From: Actinomycetes bacterium
GTDB lineage: Bacteria; Actinomycetota; Thermoleophilia; Solirubrobacterales; Solirubrobacteraceae
DNA length: 51,880 bases
Assembly: GCA_021792455.1 (NCBI GenBank)
Contig: JAJYUP010000010.1
Span: forward strand, 1-51,880
Reading direction: 5' to 3'
A program made the position numbers and the translations under genes. Positions 31,742 to 39,999 of the stretch are shown here, piece by piece (position 1 is the first letter of the stretch; each line of letters opens with the position of its first letter). Under the pieces are notes generated by a model. The model saw nothing but the letters and a program-made list of their open reading frames with translations. It was not told where the DNA came from and searched no databases.

Positions 31742-34215
31742 AGCATCGAGGAGCGCGAGCGACCGTAGGGCCTCAATCCGGCGCTTCTGTCGGCGCAGGC
31801 GATCGAGCCCCTCGCCGCGTCAGTGCTGCCAAGCCTGCGGCGCAGCTGCACGCACAGGCACCTCCAAGCGGCCCCACCGCGACACGTGAGGCACCTCCAA
31901 GCGGCCCCACCACGACGCGTGAGGCACCTCCAAGCGGCCCCACCGCGACACGTGAGGCGACCTTCGACGCTGTGCTCGAGCGAGTCGTCTACGAAAACAC
32001 CGACACCGGCTTCACGATCGCACGGGTCAGCACTCAGCGCTCTGGACCTGAGCTTCTGACGGTTGTCGGCTCGCTGCTTGGAGCCCAAGTCGGGGAATGC
32101 CTTCGCCTCACAGGGCACTGGAGCAGGCATCCAAAGTATGGCAGGCAGTTTCTCGTCCACTCCTTCACCTCTGTGCTGCCCGCGACGATTCAAGGGATCC
32201 GGCGCTACCTCGGCTCGGGACTGATCAAGGGCATCGGGCCGATGATCGCCGAGCGGATGGTCGCACATTTCGGAGCTGAGATCCTCAGGATCATCGAAGA
32301 GCAGCCAAGCCGTCTCTCAGAGGTGCGCGGGCTGGGGCCAAAGCGGACGACGCGGATCGCTGAGGCGTGGGCGGAGCAGAAGGCGATCAAGGAGGTGATG
32401 GTGTTTCTCGCCGGAATCGGGGTCTCGACGTCGCTTGCCGCCCGAATATACAAGCGGTATCGAGACGATTCGATCGCGGTCGTGAGAGAGAACCCATACC
32501 GCCTCGCATCAGAGGTTTGGGGCATCGGATTCAAGACGGCAGACGCGATCGCGAAATCGATCGGCATCGCGGAGGACAGCCCTGAGCGGCTGAAGGCTGG
32601 ACTGCAGTACGCGCTTTCCGAGGCCGCGGAGAACGGGCACTGCCACCTCCCTCAGCAGGAGCTGATCGAGCAGGCAGCGAAGATCCTCGACGTCGAGCCA
32701 CCGCTCCTTCTGCCCTGCATCGAGGCGCTCGTCGCACAGGGAGGCGTCATCCGAGAGGTGGTTGCAGGGCGCCTCGGCGCAGGCAACCCCCCCGCCGCGC
32801 TCAACACCGGTACCGGCGAGCCGGTCACAGCTGTCTATCTCGTCCCCTTCCATCAGGCTGAGCGCCTGCTCGCGGATCGGCTCCTTCAGCTGCTTCGCTC
32901 GAAGAAGGAGCGAATGCCGACCTTTCTCGACGTCAAGTGGCAGAGGGCGTTTCTATGGCTGCGCCAGAGGACTGGACAGGAGCTCGTCGCAGGCCAGCGC
33001 GACGCGGTGCAGCTCGCGCTCAGCAGCAGGGTCGCCGTGCTCACTGGCGGTCCCGGCTGCGGCAAGAGCTTCACCGTCCGCTCGGTCGTCGCGCTCGCGA
33101 GAGCGAAGGGCGCGACCGTCGCGCTCGTTGCGCCGACCGGCCGCGCGGCGAAGCGGCTCGCTGAGCTCACCGGCCATCCAGCCTCCACCGTGCATCGGCT
33201 GCTCGAGCTGAAGCCGACAGGTGATCCGAGGTATCACCGCGACAACCCACTCGACGCCGATCTCGTCGTCGTCGACGAGTGCTCGATGATGGATGTGCTG
33301 CTCGCGAACAAGCTGCTGCGGGCAATCCCAGACGGCGCCCACCTGCTGCTCGTCGGCGACGTCGACCAGCTGCCGTCGGTCGGCGCTGGAGAAGTCCTGC
33401 GCGAGCTGATCGCCTCCGCCACGATACCGACGGTGCGCCTCACCCAGATCTTTCGTCAAGCGCAGCAGTCTGGCATCGTCGTCAACGCCCATCGCATCAA
33501 CGATGGCAAGAGCCCGCATCTGCGCGGGTTTCCCGATTTTCACTGGTTCGACTGCGACCCCAGCACCGACAGCGACAGCGACGTCGATCCCGCTCAAAGG
33601 GCCGCGACGCTGCTCCTCGACATCGTCGTCAATCGCATCCCCGCGAAGTTCGGACTGCACCCCGTCCACGACATCCAGGTGCTCACGCCGATGCATCGCG
33701 GCGCCGCCGGCGCTGGAAGCCTCAATTCGCTGCTGCAGGAGGCGCTCAACCCTGAACGAGCCGAGACGGTCCAGAAGCGCTTCGGCGAGAAGGTCTTCCG
33801 CCTCGGAGACAAGGTCATCCAGCTTCGCAACAACTACAGCAAAGGCACGGCGGGGATCTTCAACGGCACTGTCGGAACTGTCAGCGACATCTCGCTCGAA
33901 GAGCAGAGCCTCATCGTGCGCACCGACGAGGATGAGGCCGTCCCCTACGACTTCGCCGAGCTCCACGAGCTCGCCCACGCCTACGCGATCACGATCCACC
34001 GCTCGCAGGGGAGCGAATACCCTGCGGTGGTCATCCCGCTCACCACCTCCTCCTGGATCATGCTGCAGCGCAACCTCCTCTACACAGGGATCACCCGCGC
34101 GAGGCGCCTCGTCGTTCTCGTCGGCTCACGCCGCGCGCTCGCGAAGGCGGTGCGCACGCCGGGCGCCGGCAGACGCCACACCGCCCTCGCCCACCGGCTG
34201 CAGGCATCTGCGTGA
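31732..34215 (+). CDS. recD2: RecD2-like ATP-dependent DNA helicase (SF1B)
   Basis: The open frame is 827 aa from GTG 31732. The conserved body begins near 31960 (FDAVLERVVYENTDTGFTIARV), so a GTG at 31972 is an alternative. Tandem helix-hairpin-helix-type segments follow (IKGIGPMIAERMV; VRGLGPKRTTRIAEAW). The helicase core has Walker A GGPGCGKSFT at about residue 438, Walker B LVVVDECSMMD at about 511 and a C-terminal UvrD-like motif (AYAITIHRSQGSEYPAVV; LYTGITRARRLVVL). RecD2 proteins are 5'-3' helicases in DNA repair, unlinked to RecBC. The N-terminus contains three 11-residue repeats. Confidence 0.92.
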   Translation: MRSQHRGARATVGPQSGASVGAGDRAPRRVSAAKPAAQLHAQAPPSGPTATREAPPSGPTTTREAPPSGPTATREATFDAVLERVVYENTDTGFTIARVSTQRSGPELLTVVGSLLGAQVGECLRLTGHWSRHPKYGRQFLVHSFTSVLPATIQGIRRYLGSGLIKGIGPMIAERMVAHFGAEILRIIEEQPSRLSEVRGLGPKRTTRIAEAWAEQKAIKEVMVFLAGIGVSTSLAARIYKRYRDDSIAVVRENPYRLASEVWGIGFKTADAIAKSIGIAEDSPERLKAGLQYALSEAAENGHCHLPQQELIEQAAKILDVEPPLLLPCIEALVAQGGVIREVVAGRLGAGNPPAALNTGTGEPVTAVYLVPFHQAERLLADRLLQLLRSKKERMPTFLDVKWQRAFLWLRQRTGQELVAGQRDAVQLALSSRVAVLTGGPGCGKSFTVRSVVALARAKGATVALVAPTGRAAKRLAELTGHPASTVHRLLELKPTGDPRYHRDNPLDADLVVVDECSMMDVLLANKLLRAIPDGAHLLLVGDVDQLPSVGAGEVLRELIASATIPTVRLTQIFRQAQQSGIVVNAHRINDGKSPHLRGFPDFHWFDCDPSTDSDSDVDPAQRAATLLLDIVVNRIPAKFGLHPVHDIQVLTPMHRGAAGAGSLNSLLQEALNPERAETVQKRFGEKVFRLGDKVIQLRNNYSKGTAGIFNGTVGTVSDISLEEQSLIVRTDEDEAVPYDFAELHELAHAYAITIHRSQGSEYPAVVIPLTTSSWIMLQRNLLYTGITRARRLVVLVGSRRALAKAVRTPGAGRRHTALAHRLQASA
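31858..31956. repeat. Three 33-bp tandem repeats in the recD2 5' end
   Basis: The 33-bp unit GCACCTCCAAGCGGCCCC... repeats three times without gap, encoding APPSGPT[A/T]TRE in the recD2 frame. The length keeps frame. Confidence 0.9.
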
Positions 34216-34295
34216 GCGTCGCGCTCAGCGGGCCAGCTCAGCGATCTGATCAGCGAGACTGCATCAGAGCCGATCAGACCCCGTGGTCCGCGCCA

Positions 34296-35825
34296 TCACA
34301 GCAGCACAGAGCTCGGCGCGGCGCGAACCTTCGGAGCAGGCTCGACCTCGGCGGATGCCTGCTCGAGCGTCTGGCCTCGCGGCTCTGGCAGGGCAACGAG
34401 AGTCAGCAGAATCCCGACTGCCGACACCCCAGCCATCACGCCCATCACCCCGCTGATACCCGCTGAGGTGAGCAGGTTCGGGACGAGCAGAGCCCCGAGG
34501 AACGCTCCAAGCTTGCCGCCGGCCGCTGAGATGCCGTCGCCTGCGCCTCGAATCGAGGTCGGAAATATCTCGGAGGGGTAGACGAAGGTCGTCATGTTCG
34601 GGCCGAACTCTATGAAGAAGTAGCTGATCGCGAACAGGATCAGGAACACCCACACGTTCTGCACGACCCCTGGGATCAGCCAAATCGCACCGAATGCGAT
34701 CGCCATCACCGTAAAGCCCTGCCACTGGATGCGCTTGCGTCCCATCCGGTCCAGCAGGCCGACAGCCACCCAGTAGCCCGGCAGCGCCGCGACGGAGAAG
34801 ATCGCAAGCGAGATCAACGTGTGCGAGAGCAGCGTCCCATGCGGCTGCAGAGCCTTCAGGATCAGAGGGCTCGACACTGAATTGCCGTAGAAGGCTATGT
34901 CCATCAGGAACCACGACCCGGCTGTGCCGATCAGCCGCAGGAGGAACGGCTGCGATGTCAGTCTCGGGCGCATCCTGCCGCTGCTCGCGCTTCTCGCGCC
35001 GCTGCCGTTCCCGCTCACGTGCGCCCTGCGCGATCTCTCGCCGTCGTGTCCGTTCGTGCTGTGCTCCGTCGCCGCGACGGCTGCTGCGCCGTTCAGGGCT
35101 GCGCGCTCTCCAAGCGCCCATCTCACAGCTTCGGCGGTGCCCTCGATGTCGCCCTGCACGCTCAGGGTGTAGCGGGGGGTCTCGCGGATCTTGCGGCGCA
35201 GGTAGATCACGGAGGCTGCAGGAATCGCGCCGAGCGCAAGCATCAGCCGCCAGGACAGCGAGTTTGGAACCCCCGCGCCCATGAACAGCGAGGCTATCGC
35301 CGGACCCGCGAGCAGCCCGAAGCCCTGCATCGCAAACACCGTGCCGACCAGCCGCCCTCGTGACTTCCTGTTCGCATACTCCGAAGTGATGACCGCTGAG
35401 GTCGCGTAGTCGCCGCCGACGCCGTAGCCGACGAGGACCCGGAACATCAGCAGCGAGGTGAAGTTCCACGACAGCGCCGTCAGGATCGCTCCCACCGTCA
35501 GGATCGCGATCTCGACGCCGTACATGCGCTTGCGCCCGAACTTGTCCATCAGCCGACCGAACGTGAGCGCACCGCCGACGGAGGCGAGCAGGGAGATCGA
35601 GTTCAACAGCGAGATCTGCCCAGTGCTCAGGTGGAAGATCGGCGTGAGGATCACCGTCACCGTCCCGATGATGAACAGGTCGTAGGCGTCGGTGAAGAAG
35701 CCCATCCCCGCGGTGAAGACCGTCAGCCAGTGAAAGCGCGACAGCTGCGCCTCGTCGAGCGACCGATAGAGATCTGTGGCCTCCACCGCGGTCGGCTGCT
35801 CCTCCGCGGAATCCTGTCTTCTCAA
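34296..35825 (-). CDS. MFS transporter, phosphate:H+ symporter-like
   Basis: A 509-aa protein with twelve predicted membrane helices. The first helix signature GMGFFTDAYDLFIIG, then LMDKFGRKRMYG, RVLVGYGVGGDYATSAVI and RRKIRETPRYTL, are typical of phosphate:H+ symporters and their sugar-porter relatives. The second half has FIEFGPNMTTFVYPSEIFPT and RGAGDGISAAGGKLGA. The central cytoplasmic loop (about 225-300) is an Ala/Gly/Ser-rich charged insert. With the PiT gene 6 kb away the region encodes two phosphate-type carriers. Substrate is by family resemblance only. Confidence 0.85.
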   Translation of the reverse strand: MRRQDSAEEQPTAVEATDLYRSLDEAQLSRFHWLTVFTAGMGFFTDAYDLFIIGTVTVILTPIFHLSTGQISLLNSISLLASVGGALTFGRLMDKFGRKRMYGVEIAILTVGAILTALSWNFTSLLMFRVLVGYGVGGDYATSAVITSEYANRKSRGRLVGTVFAMQGFGLLAGPAIASLFMGAGVPNSLSWRLMLALGAIPAASVIYLRRKIRETPRYTLSVQGDIEGTAEAVRWALGERAALNGAAAVAATEHSTNGHDGERSRRAHVSGNGSGARSASSGRMRPRLTSQPFLLRLIGTAGSWFLMDIAFYGNSVSSPLILKALQPHGTLLSHTLISLAIFSVAALPGYWVAVGLLDRMGRKRIQWQGFTVMAIAFGAIWLIPGVVQNVWVFLILFAISYFFIEFGPNMTTFVYPSEIFPTSIRGAGDGISAAGGKLGAFLGALLVPNLLTSAGISGVMGVMAGVSAVGILLTLVALPEPRGQTLEQASAEVEPAPKVRAAPSSVLL

Positions 35826-36287
35826 CTGCTGCTCCTCTCGCGCTCAGTGCTCGAAAACGATCGTTGCTGCCACCCTGCAGGCCACTACGGGCCGAAGCTC
35901 ACTCATGAGGTCAGTCTGAAGGTCGATCGGGCGGCGAGTTGTGAACTGGTTGTGAATATCGCGTGAAGCCCGGCCCCGCCGGCTATCGCGGGAAGCGCAG
36001 CCCTTGCGGCCTCAGCCCTTGCGGCCTCAGCCCTTGCGGCCTCAGCCCTTGCGGCGCGCCGACCCGCAGCGACCTCAGGCGCCGCGCCAAGAACGGCGAG
36101 CGCAGGCTCCGGACCGCCAACCACATCTGCCCGTGCCGCTCCAAGCAGCTGCTCGCATCCAAAACGTCCCGTGTTCTGCGGCCTCATCCGTGCTCGAGCG
36201 TTCACGCGTCGTGCTCACCCGTCGTGAGCACGACTCACACTGACAGCGCGCTCGGACGGAACGTCATCGCTTCGACGTCGGCGCTCC
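35826..36287. other. Intergenic region with a 15-bp minisatellite
   Basis: No gene is recognised between the MFS and LapA genes. At 36001-36056 the unit CCCTTGCGGCCTCAG repeats three times plus a partial copy. Minus-strand frames through it give Ala/Glu/Arg repeats (RAEAA) that I regard as spurious. Confidence 0.6.
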
Positions 36288-36548
36288 TCAGCCCCTCTGC
36301 GGACGGTCGGCCGCTGGATGCCTCACCTGCCGCCTGCCTGCGAACCGCCGCGCAAGCAGCGCAAAGGCGACGCCGACGAGGAATGCCACGATGATCACCA
36401 AGATCAAAGGCGCTTTGCCGGAACCGAATATCCAGTCCACTTTCACGGTGTTCAGGTTCAGCACCGCGAACAGAACGAGCAGGATCGTCAGCACGATCCA
36501 AGCGGTGATCTGGGCGAGGCGCCTGCGATCGCCACGCCAGCGACTCAT
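36288..36548 (-). CDS. LapA-domain (DUF1049-type) small membrane protein
   Basis: An 86-aa protein with two membrane helices (ITAWIVLTILLVLFAVLNLN and PLILVIIVAFLVGVAFALLA) joined by the typical VKVDWIFGSGKAP loop. This matches the LapA/YciS type, which in enterobacteria assists lipopolysaccharide assembly; in actinobacteria the role is unknown. The ATG overlaps the stop of the signal peptidase gene (ATGA), so the two are co-translated. Confidence 0.8.
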   Translation of the reverse strand: MSRWRGDRRRLAQITAWIVLTILLVLFAVLNLNTVKVDWIFGSGKAPLILVIIVAFLVGVAFALLARRFAGRRQVRHPAADRPQRG

Positions 36549-37225
36549 CAGAAGAACCCTATCCTGCTCGGCGGCCAGTAGGTCGCGAACGCTTCGCCGA
36601 TGATCCAGCTCGTCGGCACTGGGCCCCAGAAGCGGCTGTCGTCGGAGTTGCCGCGATTGTCGCCCATCATGAACCAATGGCCCTTCGGCACCTCGATCGG
36701 CGTCGGGAAGTTGCACTCTGGGCTTGCGAGGCAGGGCTTCGTGTAGGTGGCCTTCTCGCGATGGTAGGGGCCGTTCCTGCCGCTCGTGCTCAGGTAGACG
36801 TCGCCTTCCCTTATGTACAGCCAGTCCCCCGGCCCTGCGACGACGCGCTTCACGAAGGTGACGCCGGCCTCCTTCGGGTAGGGCGATGCACACGCCGCGC
36901 CGCCGAAGCGCACCCTGTGCAGTTGCGGCCCGCAGAGTTCCTGCTCTGCCACCGAGGGAGGGTGGAACACGACGATCGAGCCGACTTCGGGGGTGCTGAA
37001 GTCTGAGCCGATGCGATCGACGAGGATCCGCTGGCCAACCGCCAGCGTCGGTTCCATCGATCCGCTTGGAATCCTGTAGGGCTTCACGAAGAAGGCCTGA
37101 ATCAGATACACGAGGCCGACCGCGACAGCGATGATCACGACCAGCTCCCACAGTCCACCGAGCCGTGAGCGGCGGCGCCGTTCCGTCGAGGCCTCCTGGC
37201 GCCGCGACTTCAAGCCCGCTGGCAT
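36548..37225 (-). CDS. lepB: Signal peptidase I
   Basis: The protein is 225 aa from the ATG at 37225 (GAGG 6 bases upstream). A basic N-terminus precedes one membrane helix (about 27-44). Box B is IPSGSMEPTL with catalytic Ser56, box D is FVKRVVAGPGD with the general base Lys126, and box E is GHWFMMGDNRGNSDDSRFWG. It cleaves signal peptides on the outer face of the membrane. A 24-bp triplicated repeat lies just upstream and keeps the frame open (DADADGEG repeats). I treat that as untranslated leader, though an acidic extension is possible. Confidence 0.93.
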   Translation of the reverse strand: MPAGLKSRRQEASTERRRRSRLGGLWELVVIIAVAVGLVYLIQAFFVKPYRIPSGSMEPTLAVGQRILVDRIGSDFSTPEVGSIVVFHPPSVAEQELCGPQLHRVRFGGAACASPYPKEAGVTFVKRVVAGPGDWLYIREGDVYLSTSGRNGPYHREKATYTKPCLASPECNFPTPIEVPKGHWFMMGDNRGNSDDSRFWGPVPTSWIIGEAFATYWPPSRIGFF

Positions 37226-37680
37226 GCGCAACCTCGCACCTGCATCGGCATCGCCTTCACCGTCTGCATCGGCATCGCCTTCACCGTCTGCATCGGCATC
37301 GCCTTCACCGTCGCGTACTCGAGGAGCAGCCCTCCTGGCGGGGACACGACCGGCAGCCGAGGCGGGGCGGCCGCAGACCTGCGGCGCCAGACCACCTCTG
37401 ACAACGTCTTCGCAGCGAACGCTGCCGCCATGTCGCTCAGCACCTCGGCATCGAGCATCTCGAGAGCCTCTCAGCCTAGCTGCAGGCGACCCTTCGCGCG
37501 GCGGTTCACGAAGGCCGGCTCGGTGCGCCTCTCGTGCAGCGGTGCGCCTCTCGTGCAGCGGTGCGCCCGGTCCGACGCGCGAGCTCACTGGACCAGCCAG
37601 ATTCTCGAGACCCCCATCGACCGCTTCGAGCTCTCGCCTCTCAGAAAGAGAGCCCGAAGGCGCAGCGCGCCCTCTCCGGC
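37226..37680. other. Leader region of lepB with two minisatellites
   Basis: No gene is recognised. The region has three exact 24-bp copies of TGCATCGGCATCGCCTTCAC + CGTC at 37241-37312, and GGTGCGCCTCTCGTGCAGC twice plus a partial copy at 37522-37567 (19-bp unit). Open frames on either strand here are repeat-driven. Confidence 0.7.
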
Positions 37681-38109
37681 TCAGGAGGCGATCAGCTTCT
37701 TCAGCCGCTCAGGAAGGACTGCGATCACGTCATCGATCTCGCCGCTCGCGATGTGGCGCTTCAACAGGGCTGAGACGGCGGCGACTGCGAGAGACGCCTC
37801 AGTCCTGCCGCCGAGTCGCCCCTCTGTCGCCACGTGGTCGAGGAACTCCTCCACATCCCTCATCGGCAGAGGCGTCCGGCTTGGGTTCCAGTCCTCGTAG
37901 TAGATGCCGCGGATCATCGTCGGCAGCTCAGAGGCGAATGCTGCGGCAGACTCGACGGTCAAGCGATCGCGCAGCGTGTGCAGGACGGCACGCAACGCGC
38001 GATACGCGTAGCGACGGTCGCTCACACCGAGCTCGGCGGCAAGCTCCTTCAGCCATATGTGCATCTTCTCGGTGCTGCGCTCGATTATGCTCGGGTCGAG
38101 GTCGCTCAC
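37681..38109 (-). CDS. DUF2267 domain protein
   Basis: The protein is 142 aa from the GTG at 38109, with AGGAG 5 bases upstream. All-helical: IWLKELAAELGVSDRRYAYRALRAVLHTLRDRLTVESAAAFASELP is the hallmark first repeat, and MIRGIYYEDWNPSRTP followed by VEEFLDHVA is the next part. DUF2267 proteins are common in stress-related loci of soil bacteria; their molecular function is unknown. It is a single gene with free flanks. An upstream in-frame start at 38178 would add a non-family leader. Confidence 0.85.
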   Translation of the reverse strand: MSDLDPSIIERSTEKMHIWLKELAAELGVSDRRYAYRALRAVLHTLRDRLTVESAAAFASELPTMIRGIYYEDWNPSRTPLPMRDVEEFLDHVATEGRLGGRTEASLAVAAVSALLKRHIASGEIDDVIAVLPERLKKLIAS

Positions 38110-38547
38110 AGCTGCTCCTGAGTGCTCCGTTGGTTCGCCGTACCAGGCAAACGTGCCACGGACAGGTGCATCGCACATCGCCTGCTTCTACTGAGCGCAG
38201 AGCGGGAGACGCCGCACCATGGCGGCGCGGTCGACGAACCACCTGATCGCGACCAGCCGCGCTCCTCGGATACGGGTGGGCAGATCGAGGCCTCCATCAG
38301 AGCCCTGGCGATTCAGGACGGTTCGGCGGCGAGCTCTGCGAGCAGCGCGTCTGGCGTGATGATGGAATTCCCCCGATCTTGCGGAGTCCTGAGCACTTGC
38401 GGCGCAAGCGTCGCTGGAGGGATGGACTGGGATGCCGAAATCGAAGTGGAGCGCTCCACCGCGAGCCAGAGACGGCGAGCGTGGCGTAGCAGCCGCTTGC
38501 TGGGGCCTCCTGCCTGATATGGCTGTCGGTTTGTCAAGTGTGCAGCA

Positions 38548-38577
38548 CCGGATGCCCGCGGCTGGGCGGGCATCCGG
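38548..38577. other. 12-bp-stem hairpin near the IS110 3' end
   Basis: CCGGATGCCCGC (38548-38559) pairs perfectly with GCGGGCATCCGG (38566-38577) around the loop GGCTGG. There is no U-tract on either strand. It lies in the non-coding 3' side of the IS110 element and may be an end structure or part of a guide RNA. Confidence 0.6.
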
Positions 38578-38796
38578 GTCGGTCAAGGGGGCGGCGGGCC
38601 TGGCGGGTGCGCGACGCGCGGTCAGGCTGATATGCGCGGATTGGCTACCGCAGGACCGGGTTTCGTCGTGAGAGCCCGCTGTCTAGGATCGAGCGTGGCC
38701 CCGGGTGGGGCTGCTCATAGCCACATCGCGGATGCTCTCGCGCGTGGTGGCCAGGTTGTTCCCGCCGCCTCCTTGACCGACGTGGTGCTTGAGCGC

Positions 38797-39885
38797 TCAG
38801 TCGGCGTTCGCGATCGCCCAGCAGAACCCGGCGAGCTCTCGGGCGACAGCGACCGCGACGATCGTCTTGCGCTTGCCGCGGTCGCTGTCCAGCCGGCGCC
38901 AGGTGCGGTGCAGGCGCTGCTGCGCCTTCCAGGAGAGTGCGATCACGTGTGGTGGCTGGTGTTCCTGGCGGCGGCGCAGCGCGACGCCCTTCGAGGGTGC
39001 CCTGCGGCAGTGCCAGGCCGCCTCGACGAGCAGGCGTCGTGCATGACGGGACCCGGACTTCGTGATCGCTCCCTGCCGGCGCGTCTGCCCGCTGCTGTGC
39101 TCCGAGGGCACGACGCCCAGGAAGCTCATCAGCTGCCCTGCGCGCGGGAAGCGCTCCCAGTCGCCGATCTCCGCGCACAACCCGACAGCGGAGAGCGTGT
39201 CGATCCCGCGCAGGCAGCGCAAACGTTCGACGGTCTGCGCCCACGGCGAGCCGGGCACCAGCTGCCCGATCGCGCTCTCCAAGCTCTGCCGGCGCACCAG
39301 CAGCGCGTCGATCGCGCCGAGATAGTCGAGCATCGTGACCTGTGCGCCCCGGTCGCCGAGATCGAGGCGTCCGAGCCAGTCGCGGTGGCGAGTACTCCAG
39401 TTCTTGCCGGGGCCATCGAAGCTGACCTCGTGGCGCAACAGCAGCTTGCTGAGACGGTGGCGGGCGCGCATCAGATCACCGCGGATGTCCTCGCGTGCCC
39501 GGACCAGATCGCGCAGCGCCTCCTCCTCAGTGCTCGGGACCCTGACCGGGTGCAGGCCGTCGACCATCAACAGCCGCACGAGTCGCTCCGCGTCACGCCT
39601 GTCGGTCTTCACGCGATCCTGGGAGGGACGCTCGATCTTCCCCGGCACCGCCACCACACACTCAATGCCGGCATCCGCGAGCGCTCTGGCGAGCGTGAAC
39701 CCCGTCGGCCCGGCCTCATACGCTACGCGCGTCGAACCCGGCAAGCCGGCGCAGAACTCCACCACCGCGCTCGTCCTGCCAGAGAGCCTGCGCGAGCGCA
39801 TCTCGCCCGACTCCCGGTCCACCGTGACCGCGACCACCTTCGCCGCATGTACATCCAACCCCACGAACGTCCTAACCTGCGCCAT
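38797..39885 (-). CDS. IS110-family transposase (bridge-RNA-type recombinase)
   Basis: The protein is 362 aa from ATG 39885, preceded by GGAGG 7 bases upstream; in-frame ATGs at 39900 and 39924 lack such a site. The RuvC-like DEDD domain shows VGLDVHAAKVVAVTV (first Asp), YEAGPTGFTLARAL, KTDRRDAERLVRLL and later acidic residues. The C-terminal Tnp domain has LRCLRGIDTLSAVGLCAEIG and SFLGVVPSEHSSGQTRRQG with the conserved Ser. The family recombines DNA using an RNA encoded by its own non-coding end. The gene appears intact. Confidence 0.93.
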   Translation of the reverse strand: MAQVRTFVGLDVHAAKVVAVTVDRESGEMRSRRLSGRTSAVVEFCAGLPGSTRVAYEAGPTGFTLARALADAGIECVVAVPGKIERPSQDRVKTDRRDAERLVRLLMVDGLHPVRVPSTEEEALRDLVRAREDIRGDLMRARHRLSKLLLRHEVSFDGPGKNWSTRHRDWLGRLDLGDRGAQVTMLDYLGAIDALLVRRQSLESAIGQLVPGSPWAQTVERLRCLRGIDTLSAVGLCAEIGDWERFPRAGQLMSFLGVVPSEHSSGQTRRQGAITKSGSRHARRLLVEAAWHCRRAPSKGVALRRRQEHQPPHVIALSWKAQQRLHRTWRRLDSDRGKRKTIVAVAVARELAGFCWAIANAD

Positions 39886-39906
39886 GGTCGGCACCTCCAT
39901 GATTGC

Positions 39907-39967
39907 GGTCGGCGCCCAGGCCATTCCTGGACGCTCAACCCGCGCACCTCATGCGCGGGTGCCGACC
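39907..39967. ncRNA. Cloverleaf-like structured segment 5' of the IS110 transposase
   Basis: Three nested perfect helices form a three-way junction in 61 bases: outer GGTCGGC (39907-39913)/GCCGACC (39961-39967); hairpin CCAGG/CCTGG (39916-39920/39926-39930); hairpin ACCCGCGCA/TGCGCGGGT (39938-39946/39952-39960). It lies 21 bases upstream of the transposase start. IS110 elements encode bridge RNA in this position, so a role as bridge-RNA core is a reasonable inference. Which strand is used is not visible. Confidence 0.45.
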
Positions 39968-39999
39968 CTCACACCCCAACCGGACGCCAGAGAACGGCG

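Noticed and set aside
35903-36205. Minus-strand frame with RAEAA repeats
   Set aside because: Created by the 15-bp minisatellite at 36001; no start context or family.
37226-37588. Acidic and Arg-rich extension of signal peptidase I
   Set aside because: Formed by 24-bp repeats and low-complexity DNA; a good ribosome-binding site precedes the ATG at 37225.
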